Shown: piece by piece, positions 15,962-24,006 of the stretch
How positions within the stretch are numbered: position 1 is the first letter of the stretch
Layout of the letters: every line of letters begins with the position of its first letter
NCBI GenBank assembly: GCA_963664625.1
Contig: OY761541.1
Span: forward strand, 434,001-498,000
DNA length: 64,000 bases
Reading direction: 5' to 3'
DNA from: CBDCFV01 sp963664625
GTDB taxonomy: Bacteria > Chloroflexota > Dehalococcoidia > Lucifugimonadales > UBA3495
Translations under genes and position numbers: made by a program
The notes under the pieces: generated by a model
Seen by the model: only the letters and a program-made list of their open reading frames with translations
Database searches by the model: none
Told to the model about the DNA's origin: nothing

Positions 15962-16303
15962 ATGTGTTTATTGGATCTACCCGACCATTGCATAGACTAC
16001 CGCGGCCGGCGAATCGAGTTTCCGCTTTCGGCCGTGCAGCACATTTCACGAAGGCATCCGGAAGTTTATGCCTATCTCCCTCGTATTTGTGAAGTGTTGA
16101 CGGACCCCGACCTCGTGTTCTCCCGTCCTGGTGAAAACACTCACATCTACTATAAGCTGGGCATCTACATTGACGAACACAGTCCCAAATATTTGATCGT
16201 CTACGTCAGGTATAATGGTGAGCGATCAGTTAGAACTGCGCACGCGACGCGTTTCTTCCCTTATCGGTCTTACCTAATCCACCAACGCACTGATATAACA
16301 TGA
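15962..16303 (+). CDS. PBECR-like nuclease domain protein, possible toxin
   Basis: A 113-residue protein. The region VQHISRRHPEVYAYLPRI, the ICEVLTDPDLVF segment, YYKLGIYID and YLIVYVRYN follow the pattern of the barnase-EndoU-ColicinE5/RelE-like (PBECR) nuclease domains. Catalytic residues cannot be fixed by eye. The frame is open further upstream to 15749, but the part before the ATG at 15962 has no family similarity. Its TGA overlaps the ATG of the next gene (ATGA), the usual layout of a toxin-antitoxin pair. Toxin function is inference. Confidence 0.55.
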   Translation: MCLLDLPDHCIDYRGRRIEFPLSAVQHISRRHPEVYAYLPRICEVLTDPDLVFSRPGENTHIYYKLGIYIDEHSPKYLIVYVRYNGERSVRTAHATRFFPYRSYLIHQRTDIT

Positions 16304-16692
16304 CCAACCAAAGTCCGCCGACCAACTCAAACCGGCTTCTCGAAGCCAATAAAGACATTTTCAGCCGTATCGAGCAACTGGGCTTGGACGTGATCTACGA
16401 TGACGTGCTCGATACGGTGTTCTTTGAGATTGGCGGCCCCAGAAAGGCATTTAACGTTCCTATAAACGAAGATGTATGGCTCCGTATCGACCCCACCACG
16501 ATGGAAGTAGCCGCCGCGGAAATTCCTTTGTACCTAGCGGGCGTAGTTCGTAATCGTCCTCAATTAGCTAAGTTTATCGCCGAGCTAGGGGTCTGTACCG
16601 CCAGGGAGTGCTCTCGCTCACTTCAGCCCGAAGAGGCCAAGAAAGTGGGCCATTTGCTCCAAACCTGGATATACGCCCTTGCCGCAAACTGA
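16300..16692 (+). CDS. DUF2283-like protein, possible antitoxin
   Basis: A 130-residue protein coupled by a 4-nt ATGA overlap to the preceding nuclease-like gene. Residues 28-75 (VIYDDVLDTVFFEIG, then WLRIDPTTMEVAAAEI) resemble the DUF2283 pattern of a short beta domain. The C-terminal half is helical with no recognised motif. The arrangement suggests it neutralises or regulates the upstream protein, but nothing in the sequence proves this. The next unit downstream is a decayed plsY fragment. Confidence 0.55.
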   Translation: MTNQSPPTNSNRLLEANKDIFSRIEQLGLDVIYDDVLDTVFFEIGGPRKAFNVPINEDVWLRIDPTTMEVAAAEIPLYLAGVVRNRPQLAKFIAELGVCTARECSRSLQPEEAKKVGHLLQTWIYALAAN

Positions 16693-16698
16693 GCCGAC

Positions 16699-16868
16699 GA
16701 TCCGCACTTTCCCATCGTCATAGTCCTCTCCGTCGCCGCCTACCTTGTAGGCTCTACCCCCACCGCGTACATCCTGATGAGGTCACTGACCGGCTAGGAC
16801 ATCCGCCGGTTGGGCAGCGGCAACGTGGGCATGTTGAACACCTACCACCAAGTCGGCTTGGGTTATAA
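16699..16868 (+). pseudogene. plsY: Decayed plsY fragment (glycerol-3-phosphate acyltransferase)
   Basis: One frame encodes the N-terminal part of PlsY, the membrane acyltransferase that starts phospholipid synthesis: first membrane segment VLSVAAYLVGSTPTAYILMR, then a TAG stop at 16797-16799, then DIRRLGSGNVGMLN, which is the conserved PlsY loop. No start codon with a ribosome site and no C-terminal part are present; the similarity ends at the promoter region of thrS. This is a relic, not a working gene. Confidence 0.7.
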
Positions 16869-16869
16869 T
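16864..16869 (+). promoter_or_regulatory. Candidate -10 element for thrS
   Basis: A perfect TATAAT lies 35 bp upstream of the thrS ATG, inside the end of the plsY relic. A convincing -35 at 16-18 bp is not present (TTGAAC at 16834-16839 is 24 bp away). Tentative. Confidence 0.35.
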
Positions 16870-16904
16870 TGGTTCACCCTACATCATCTAACAGGACGAG
16901 CATA

Positions 16905-18659
16905 ATGCTGGACCACGGCACTCTCGAAACGGGACACGTTGACCCCACGGAATCCCACCGGCACCGGATGCGCCACTCGGCGGCCCACATAATGGCCGAT
17001 GCCGTCTTGAAGCTGTTCCCGGAAGCCAAGATGGGAATCGGGCCGCCCACCAGGGACGGCTTTTACTACGACTTCGAGGTATCCCGCCCGTTCACTCCGG
17101 AGGACCTGGAGCAGATCGAGGCGCTGATGAAAGAGGCGGTGGAGGGGGCTTTCCCATTTGAACGGGAGGAGTTGGATACGGCCGCCGCCAGGGACATGTT
17201 CGCCGACCAACCCTACAAGCTAGAGTTGATCGAGGGTCTGACTGACGCCGAATCACTCTCCATATACCGCCACAACGGGTTCGTGGACCTGTGCCAGGGC
17301 CCCCACGTGGCCAACACGCAAGAGATCCCGGCCCTGAAGCTGCTCAGCGTGGCCGGAGCCTACTGGCGAGGCGATGAAAACCGGCCCATGTTGCAGCGCA
17401 TCTACGGCACGGCCTTCGAGTCGGAAGACTTGCTGTCCGACCACCTTGCCCGGCTGGAAGAGGCCGAACGCCGGGACCACCGCACCCTGGGCCGCCAGTT
17501 GGGGCTGTACACCATCCACGAGGAAATCGGCCCCGGCTTGGTAGTGTGGCATCCCAAGGGCGGCCGGGTCAGGTCGCTCATAGAGGACTACTGGAAAGAC
17601 ATTCACTTCCGCCGCGGGTACGATGTGGTCTACTCCCCCCACATCGGCAGGTCCACGCTGTGGCAGACTAGCGGGCACCTGGACTTTTACCGGGAAGGGA
17701 TGTACGCGCCGGTGGAGGTCGACGAGCAGGAATACTTCTTGAAGCCCATGAACTGCCCCTTCCACATCACCATCTACCGCTCGGCCCTGCGCAGCTACCG
17801 CGAGCTGCCGCTGCGGTTCGCCGAGTTGGGCACCGTCTACCGCTACGAGCGCAGCGGCGTGTTGCACGGGCTGATGCGGGTGCGCGGCTTCACTCAGGAC
17901 GATGCCCACATATTCTGCCGCCCGGAGCAGGTGGAGGAAGAGATAGGCGGCGTGCTGGAGTTGACTTTCGAACTGCTGGACGCCTTCGGCTTCTCCGACT
18001 ACTCCATCGCCTTGTCCACCCGACCGGAAAAATACGTCGGCGACCTTGAGATGTGGGACCATGCCACCAACTCCCTGCGGGGCGCTTTGGACCAGCGTGG
18101 ACTGCCCTTCACCGTGGACGATGGCGGCGGGGCCTTCTACGGCCCCAAGATAGACATCAACATCACCGACGCCTTGGGCCGGGCTTGGCAGTGCACCACG
18201 GTGCAGTTCGACTTCAACCTGCCGGAGCGGTTCGACCTGACCTACCAGGACGACCAGGGCGGGCGCAGCCGTCCCTACATGGTGCACCGGGCGATCCTGG
18301 GTTCCATGGAGCGTTTCTTGGGCGTTCTCATCGAGCACTACGGCGGCGCCTTCCCCGTGTGGCTGGCCCCTGTGCAGACGGTGGTAATACCTATAGCCGA
18401 CCGGCACCGGGAATACGCCGAATCGGTGCGAGCCAAGCTTGATTCCAGCGGGTTCAGGGTAGAAGTGGACTCCCGCAACGAGCGCATGAACCAGAAAATC
18501 CGCACCGCCCAACTGCAAAAAGTCCCCTACATGCTCGTCGTGGGAGACCGGGAGGCCGAGGCCGGCGCAGTGGCCGTCCGCCAGCGCGACGGCGGAGATT
18601 TGGGGGCTATGCCGGTGGGCGGGTTCGTGGAGTTGTTGGATAAGGAGAGCAGGCGATGA
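16905..18659 (+). CDS. thrS: Threonine-tRNA ligase
   Basis: Charges tRNA-Thr with threonine. From ATG 16905, which has AGGACGAG upstream, the protein has 584 residues. It begins directly with the editing domain (HSAAHIMADAVLKLF, later CQGPHV) and lacks the N-terminal TGS domain found in the 640-residue E. coli enzyme. The class II catalytic core has the zinc cysteine in KPMNCPFHI, the motif 2 region YRYERSGVLHGLMRVRGFTQ and the motif 3 region HRAILGSMERF. The C-terminal anticodon-binding domain is complete. Its stop overlaps the next start by 4 nt. Confidence 0.96.
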   Translation: MLDHGTLETGHVDPTESHRHRMRHSAAHIMADAVLKLFPEAKMGIGPPTRDGFYYDFEVSRPFTPEDLEQIEALMKEAVEGAFPFEREELDTAAARDMFADQPYKLELIEGLTDAESLSIYRHNGFVDLCQGPHVANTQEIPALKLLSVAGAYWRGDENRPMLQRIYGTAFESEDLLSDHLARLEEAERRDHRTLGRQLGLYTIHEEIGPGLVVWHPKGGRVRSLIEDYWKDIHFRRGYDVVYSPHIGRSTLWQTSGHLDFYREGMYAPVEVDEQEYFLKPMNCPFHITIYRSALRSYRELPLRFAELGTVYRYERSGVLHGLMRVRGFTQDDAHIFCRPEQVEEEIGGVLELTFELLDAFGFSDYSIALSTRPEKYVGDLEMWDHATNSLRGALDQRGLPFTVDDGGGAFYGPKIDINITDALGRAWQCTTVQFDFNLPERFDLTYQDDQGGRSRPYMVHRAILGSMERFLGVLIEHYGGAFPVWLAPVQTVVIPIADRHREYAESVRAKLDSSGFRVEVDSRNERMNQKIRTAQLQKVPYMLVVGDREAEAGAVAVRQRDGGDLGAMPVGGFVELLDKESRR

Positions 18660-18922
18660 AGACCTACCTGCTGCCGATCAACGTCGAGCCGGATGACGAA
18701 GAGGAAGGATACTGGTACGCCGAAGTACCGATGCTCCCCGGCTGCGCGCTCTCCTGTTACCCGCGTGAGCACGTCTTGGAATCTATTCAAGAAGCTGCGC
18801 AGATGATGTTGGAAGTGATGGTAGAGTATGGCGACCCTCTGCCTGAGGGCCTTGAGTCTTGCGAGATTGTCCCAGGCAGCGAACCCTTGTTCAGCGAGAA
18901 AGCAGTTGCCGTAAGTATTTGA
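18656..18922 (+). CDS. HicB-family antitoxin-like protein
   Basis: An 88-residue protein with the HicB partial RNase H fold: YWYAEVPMLPGCALSCYPRE, followed by a helix ESIQEAAQMMLEVMVEYGDP and LPEG. HicB normally neutralises the HicA mRNA interferase and represses the operon. It overlaps the thrS stop by 4 nt (ATGA), so it is translated together with thrS. No HicA-like ORF is adjacent; the next gene is a GIY-YIG-like protein. No clear DNA-binding domain follows, so it may be an orphan HicB. Confidence 0.75.
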   Translation: MKTYLLPINVEPDDEEEGYWYAEVPMLPGCALSCYPREHVLESIQEAAQMMLEVMVEYGDPLPEGLESCEIVPGSEPLFSEKAVAVSI

Positions 18923-18946
18923 GAAAAGTTGGCAAAGGGGATGTCG

Positions 18947-19426
18947 ATGAAGCTCTCCGGCCCGTTCACCTATCAGATTACTTTCACTCGCGAGGGCATT
19001 ACCAGCGTCGAAGGTCCTGTGGGGCAAAAGAACTTTTCCGGACAAGCGTCCTTAAAGTCCCCAAAGTTATACATAATTTCCAGCGGCAATAAGCCTTTAT
19101 ACGTGGGAGAGACGATACAAAGGGTCAACGACCGATTGCGAGGTGGTTTCAAGGCCAGTGGAGAGCACGGGTATTATGGCTACGATTGGCGCCGAAACCT
19201 AACCAAAGCCAATGTTGATGTCTGGGTGCAAGAAAAGGGCGACACCGGTACCAAGCGGGAAATTGAGACAGTTGAGGCAGAGGTGGTTTTCCTGATTCGA
19301 AAGGAATTCAGCCAATGGCCTGCCCACCAGACGGAAATTCACTTCCACCCATCCGAAGCAATACATCGAGAAGAGGCAAGGAAGATTCTCGACCATTACA
19401 GGAGCCTACAATGCCCAACCGCTTAA
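18947..19426 (+). CDS. GIY-YIG-like nuclease domain protein
   Basis: A 159-residue protein. KLYIISSGNKPLYVGETIQR followed by VNDRLRGGF fits the GIY-YIG core (two tyrosines and an arginine), and ETVEAEVVFLIRKEF carries a glutamate in the position of the metal-binding residue. GIY-YIG domains cut DNA in repair, recombination and restriction. ATG 18947 has AAGGGG six bases before it; an ATG at 18941 is also possible. It lies 24 bp after the HicB gene and overlaps the next gene by 16 nt, so it belongs to the thrS transcription unit. Target unknown. Confidence 0.6.
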   Translation: MKLSGPFTYQITFTREGITSVEGPVGQKNFSGQASLKSPKLYIISSGNKPLYVGETIQRVNDRLRGGFKASGEHGYYGYDWRRNLTKANVDVWVQEKGDTGTKREIETVEAEVVFLIRKEFSQWPAHQTEIHFHPSEAIHREEARKILDHYRSLQCPTA

Positions 19427-21480
19427 TCAACGAAACCAGCCCCTACCTGCTCCAGCACGCCCACAACCCGGTGGACTGGTATCCCTGGGGTGAAGATGCC
19501 CTGGAGCGGTCCCGCTCGGAGGACAAGCCCATTCTGTTGAGCATCGGCTACTCGGCCTGCCACTGGTGCCACGTGATGGAGCGGGAGTCCTTTGAAAACG
19601 AGACCATCGCCGCTTTGATGAACGACAACTTCATCAGCATCAAGGTGGACCGGGAGGAGCGCCCCGACCTGGACGCGATTTACATGGAGGCCGTCCAGAT
19701 GCTTACGGGCAGCGGCGGCTGGCCGATGACGGTGTTCCTTACGCCGGAGGGAAAGCCCTTCTACGGCGGGACTTACTTTCCGCCCGTGGACCGGCACAAC
19801 ATGCCGGGCTTTCCCCGGCTGTTGCTGGCCATCGCCGAGGCCTACAACACCAACAAGGGAGAAATTCAACGGGTGACAGGGCAGCTTACCGAGCAGATGG
19901 GCCGCGGCAGCCAAGTGCCGCGCGGAACGGCCATCCTGACCGTCGATGTGTTGCACCGGGCTTATTCCACCTTGGCCACCAACTTCGACTACCAGAACGG
20001 CGGCTTCGGCATGGCGCCCAAGTTCCCCCAGCCCATGACACCCGAGTTCCTGCTGCGCTACCACCAGCACGGCTACAATCCCCGGGCGTTGGAACTGGTG
20101 GAGTTGACGCTGGAGAAGATGGCCTACGGGGGCATTTACGATCAGGTCGGCGGCGGCTTCCACCGTTACTCCACCGACGCCTACTGGCTGGTCCCTCACT
20201 TTGAAAAGATGCTGTACGACAATGCCCTGCTGGCCCGCTTGTACCTCCACGCCTTCCAGATTACCGGGAAACCCCTGTACCGGCGCATCACCGAGGAAAT
20301 CCTGGACTACGTGCTGCGGGAGATGACCGACGACGCTGGAGGGTTCTACTCGGCGCAGGATGCGGACAGCGAAGGGGAGGAAGGCAAGTTCTTCGTTTGG
20401 ACTCCCGAAGAAGTCATGGACGTGTTGGGCGAAGAGGATGGCAGGATTTTTTCGAGTTATTTTGGAGTGACGCAAAACGGCAATTTCGAGGGCAAGAACA
20501 TCCTCAACGTGCCACGCGACCCGGAAGCATTCGCGGCGGAACATGAGCTTGACCCTGAGCAACTTGCCGGCGTCATCGCCCGCGGCAGGGTCAAGCTGCT
20601 GGAGGTTCGGGAACGGCGGGTCCATCCCCTGCTTGACGACAAGGTGCTTGCGTCCTGGAACGGGTTGATGCTGCGCAGCTTTGCGGAAGCCGGCGCGGTG
20701 CTTGGCCGTTCCGACTATTTGGCAGCCGCGGTGAAGAACGCGGGGTTCCTAACCACCGTCATGCGCCCGCAGGGGCGTTTGCTGCGAACCTACCGCAACG
20801 GTGAAGCCAAGCTCCTGGGGTACTTGGAAGACTATTCCTGCGTGGCCGACGGGCTGATCGCCCTTTACGAAGCCACCCTGGATATACGCTGGCTCGAACA
20901 CGCAGTAGCCATAGGCGATTCGATGATCGAGCTATTCTGGGACGAAGCAACCGGCGGATTCTACGACACAGGTTCCGACCATGAGGCCCTGGTCATCAGA
21001 CCTCGGGACGTATTTGACAACGCCCAGCCCTGCGGCGGCTCTGTCGCCTCGGACATCCTGCTGAAGCTTGCCGTCTTCACCGGCAACGATGACTATGCAG
21101 CCAAGGCCGCTGCGCCGCTGCGCTCTCTCCAAGAGTACATGGCCAGGTCTCCCGGCGGCACGGGCCACTGGCTCAGCGCCTTGGACTTCTACATCTCGGC
21201 GGTCAAAGAGGTCGCCGTTGTTGGGCCGAAAGATGCACCAGCGACGGAGGAGTTGTTGAACACAGTCCGCCGCCAGTTCCTGCCCAACAAAGTCCTGATG
21301 GGGTATGACCCATCAGTCGTGGCAGACGCCGGACAAGAGAGCCGCGGTCCCGGCGACTATCCCCTGCTCGAAGGGCGCGGCATGGTCAACGACCGGCCAA
21401 CCGCATACGTGTGCCAGAATTATGTCTGCCAGCTCCCGGTTACCGAGCCAGGGCTTCTCTTGGAGCAACTGAAGGCTTGA
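19411..21480 (+). CDS. DUF255 thioredoxin-domain protein (YyaL/SSP411 family)
   Basis: A 689-residue protein of the DUF255 family. It starts with the signature RLINETSPYLLQHAHNPVDW, then the thioredoxin-like domain with GYSACHWCHVM (a CxxC pair near residue 48) and GGWPMTVFLTP. The C-terminal two thirds is an (alpha/alpha)6-like domain (GGGFHRYSTDAYWLVPHFEK, DNAQPCGGSVAS). The function is not established; homologues occur widely, including the human SPATA20. The ATG at 19411 matches the family start; a longer frame exists but overlaps the previous gene. Confidence 0.93.
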   Translation: MPNRLINETSPYLLQHAHNPVDWYPWGEDALERSRSEDKPILLSIGYSACHWCHVMERESFENETIAALMNDNFISIKVDREERPDLDAIYMEAVQMLTGSGGWPMTVFLTPEGKPFYGGTYFPPVDRHNMPGFPRLLLAIAEAYNTNKGEIQRVTGQLTEQMGRGSQVPRGTAILTVDVLHRAYSTLATNFDYQNGGFGMAPKFPQPMTPEFLLRYHQHGYNPRALELVELTLEKMAYGGIYDQVGGGFHRYSTDAYWLVPHFEKMLYDNALLARLYLHAFQITGKPLYRRITEEILDYVLREMTDDAGGFYSAQDADSEGEEGKFFVWTPEEVMDVLGEEDGRIFSSYFGVTQNGNFEGKNILNVPRDPEAFAAEHELDPEQLAGVIARGRVKLLEVRERRVHPLLDDKVLASWNGLMLRSFAEAGAVLGRSDYLAAAVKNAGFLTTVMRPQGRLLRTYRNGEAKLLGYLEDYSCVADGLIALYEATLDIRWLEHAVAIGDSMIELFWDEATGGFYDTGSDHEALVIRPRDVFDNAQPCGGSVASDILLKLAVFTGNDDYAAKAAAPLRSLQEYMARSPGGTGHWLSALDFYISAVKEVAVVGPKDAPATEELLNTVRRQFLPNKVLMGYDPSVVADAGQESRGPGDYPLLEGRGMVNDRPTAYVCQNYVCQLPVTEPGLLLEQLKA

Positions 21481-21520
21481 CGAGTCCCGCTGTGTTAACC
21501 GGGCTACCGTCGATAAGTTT

Positions 21521-21538
21521 GGGCATGTATAATTGCCC
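21521..21538 (+). promoter_or_regulatory. TATAAT within an inverted repeat upstream of icd
   Basis: GGGCA (21521-21525) and TGCCC (21534-21538) flank a perfect TATAAT (21528-21533). The arrangement is what a -10 element covered by an operator would look like. No -35 hexamer matches well. About 85 bp upstream of icd. Confidence 0.35.
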
Positions 21539-21617
21539 GGATTAGTCTGGACCAGTAGCCGAACGTCTCTTGCCGACTGGTAACGGCCACTGAAATTTAT
21601 TTCCCAAGGAGAGGAAA

Positions 21618-23846
21618 ATGCCAGAAGCGGCGAAGATTATTTACACGAAAATCGATGAAGCCCCGGCCTTGGCGACGCACTCGCTGCTGCCGATTCTCCG
21701 GGCATTCACCAAGGGGTCCGGCATCGAATGGGAGCCGTGGGATATTTCGTTGACCGGCCGCATCATCGCCAATTTCCCCGACCATCTTACTGATGAGCAA
21801 AGGATCCCCGACTACCTGACCATGTTGGGCGAGTTGTCCGAGGACCCGTCCGCCAACATTATCAAGCTGCCCAATATCAGCGCCTCCATTCCCCAGATGA
21901 AAGGGGCAATCAGGGAATTGCAGGAAAAGGGGTACAACATTCCCGACTTCCCCGACGATCCCTCGACTGACGAAGAACGCGACGCCCGGACGCGCTTTTC
22001 CAGGGTGGTTGGCAGCGCGGTCAACCCGGTCCTGCGGCAAGGTAACTCGGACCGGCGGTCCTCCAACTCGGTCAAGGAGCACGGCAAGCGCAACCCTCAC
22101 CGGATGATGCGGGACTGGCCGGACGTGTCCAAGACCCGGGTGACATACATGACGGACGGGGACTTCTACGGCTCCGAACAGGCAGTGACAATCACGGCGC
22201 CTGGGTCGGCATCAATCGAATACGTAAGCGGCGACGGCCAGGCAACGGCGCTCAAGTCCGGCATCCCCTTGCTGGCCGGAGAGATCATAGATTGCGCCGT
22301 TATGAGCGTGCGGGAGCTGCGGAAGTTCTACGCCGAGCAGATAGACAAGGCCAAGACGGATGAGGTGCTGCTCTCGCTTCACTTGAAGACGACCATGATG
22401 CGAGTGGCCGATCCCATCATTTTCGGTCACTGCGTATCGGTCTACTTCGAGGACGTGTTCAACAAGCACGCCAGTGCCCTGGCGGAGGTTGGCGTTGACC
22501 CCGACAACGGTGTGGCGGAGCTCCTCACGAAGATCCAGGACCTTCCCGAGGACAAACGGAGGGAGATCGAGACGGACGTCCAAGCGGCCTACGAGCAGCG
22601 GCCAGAACTGTTTATGGTGAACTCCAACCGAGGCATCACCAACCTGCATGTGTCGAGCGACACGATTATTGACGCCTCCATGCCGGTGATTATCCGCGAC
22701 GGCGGGCGCGCTTGGGGTCCCGATAACGAGTTGCACGACACCATCGCCATGATTCCCGACCGCTCTTACTCGAGGCTGTACCAAGCGGTAATCGAGGACT
22801 GCCAGGAGCACGGAGCTTTCGACCCGTCCACCATCGGCAGCGTGGCCAACGTCGGGCTGATGGCCCAGGCGGCCGAAGAGTACGGGTCTCACGACAAGAC
22901 CTTTACCGCTCCCGGCAATGGGACCATACGGGTTGTTGACGCCTCTGGAGCCACTCTGATGGAGCAGAGCGTCGAGGAAGGCGACATCTTCCGGATGTGC
23001 CAGACCAAGGACGCGGCGATTGAAGACTGGGTCAAGCTGGGGGTCAACCGGGCCAGGCTTACGGGTACGCCGGCCATATTCTGGCTGGACCCCAACCGGG
23101 CCCACGACGCGGAGTTGCTCAAGAAGGTGGACCAATACCTGCCCACCCACGACACCACCGGGCTGGACGTCCGCACCATGACTCCTATGGATGCTATGAA
23201 GGCCACCATTGAGCGAAGCCGCGCGGGGCAGGACACTATTTCCGTCACCGGCAATGTCCTGCGGGACTACCTGACCGACCTCTTCCCCATCCTGGAACTC
23301 GGCACCAGCGCCAAGATGCTTTCGGTTGTCCCCTTGCTGAGAGGCGGTGGGATGTTCGAGACGGGCGCCGGCGGGTCGGCACCACGGCACGTGCAACAGT
23401 TCATGGAGGAGGGCCACCTGCGGTGGGACTCGCTGGGAGAGTTCTGCGCCCTTGTCGCCTCCTTCGAGCATTGCGCCCAAGTCTTCAAGAACGACAAGGC
23501 CCAGCTATTGGCGGACACCCTCGACGAAGCGATCGGTGAGCATCTGGAGCAGCGCCGGGCCCCGTCGCGTAGAGTGAACGAACTGGACACCCGGGGCAGT
23601 CACTTCTACCTCGCCCTCTACTGGGCGCAAGCGCTGGCCAAGCAGACCCGGGACCCCGAACTGCAAGCCCGCTTTGCCAAGGTGGCCCAGCAGATGGCCG
23701 AGAACGAAGACAAAATCATCCAGGAGTTGATCGACTGCCAAGGACAGCCCATGGACATTGGCGGCTATTACATTCCCGATGACGAAATGGCCGCAAAAGC
23801 TATGCGCCCCAGCGCCACACTGAACGCCATTGTGGACTCGATTTAG
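21618..23846 (+). CDS. icd: NADP-dependent isocitrate dehydrogenase, monomeric type
   Basis: Oxidative decarboxylation of isocitrate to 2-oxoglutarate in the TCA cycle. The 742-residue length and sequence (KIIYTKIDEAPALATHSLLP, SAVNPVLRQGNSDRRS, KTRVTYMTDGDFYGSEQ) match the monomeric IDH-II family, not the common dimeric enzyme. The substrate-binding region SNSVKEHGKRNPHRM is present. AAGGAGAGGAAA sits just before the ATG. The malate dehydrogenase gene follows after a 160-bp spacer filled with hairpin repeats, grouping two TCA-cycle enzymes. Confidence 0.96.
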   Translation: MPEAAKIIYTKIDEAPALATHSLLPILRAFTKGSGIEWEPWDISLTGRIIANFPDHLTDEQRIPDYLTMLGELSEDPSANIIKLPNISASIPQMKGAIRELQEKGYNIPDFPDDPSTDEERDARTRFSRVVGSAVNPVLRQGNSDRRSSNSVKEHGKRNPHRMMRDWPDVSKTRVTYMTDGDFYGSEQAVTITAPGSASIEYVSGDGQATALKSGIPLLAGEIIDCAVMSVRELRKFYAEQIDKAKTDEVLLSLHLKTTMMRVADPIIFGHCVSVYFEDVFNKHASALAEVGVDPDNGVAELLTKIQDLPEDKRREIETDVQAAYEQRPELFMVNSNRGITNLHVSSDTIIDASMPVIIRDGGRAWGPDNELHDTIAMIPDRSYSRLYQAVIEDCQEHGAFDPSTIGSVANVGLMAQAAEEYGSHDKTFTAPGNGTIRVVDASGATLMEQSVEEGDIFRMCQTKDAAIEDWVKLGVNRARLTGTPAIFWLDPNRAHDAELLKKVDQYLPTHDTTGLDVRTMTPMDAMKATIERSRAGQDTISVTGNVLRDYLTDLFPILELGTSAKMLSVVPLLRGGGMFETGAGGSAPRHVQQFMEEGHLRWDSLGEFCALVASFEHCAQVFKNDKAQLLADTLDEAIGEHLEQRRAPSRRVNELDTRGSHFYLALYWAQALAKQTRDPELQARFAKVAQQMAENEDKIIQELIDCQGQPMDIGGYYIPDDEMAAKAMRPSATLNAIVDSI

Positions 23847-23852
23847 CAAACA

Positions 23853-23946
23853 GGGCAACCACAAGGGTTGCCCCTACGGGATACCGTTCTGTAGGGGCGT
23901 CCCTCGTGGGCGCCCCTATCGTCCAGAAGGGGCACCACGGTGCCCC
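23853..23946. repeat. Three consecutive hairpin repeats between icd and mdh
   Basis: Three perfect 8-bp inverted repeats follow one another: GGGCAACC/GGTTGCCC (23853-23873), TAGGGGCG/CGCCCCTA (23892-23918) and GGGGCACC/GGTGCCCC (23929-23946). A related GTAGGGGCGTCCC...GTGG sequence occurs at 43915-43932. They may stop or stabilise icd mRNA, or be small mobile repeats. Confidence 0.7.
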
Positions 23947-24006
23947 GTTATCATGTGCCAAGCAGACCCTTGAACCATCCCGATCACACATAGGAGCAAC
24001 GACCAG

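Noticed and set aside
23853..23946. CRISPR array
   Set aside because: The three hairpins differ in sequence and there are no regular direct repeats with spacers here or elsewhere in the window.
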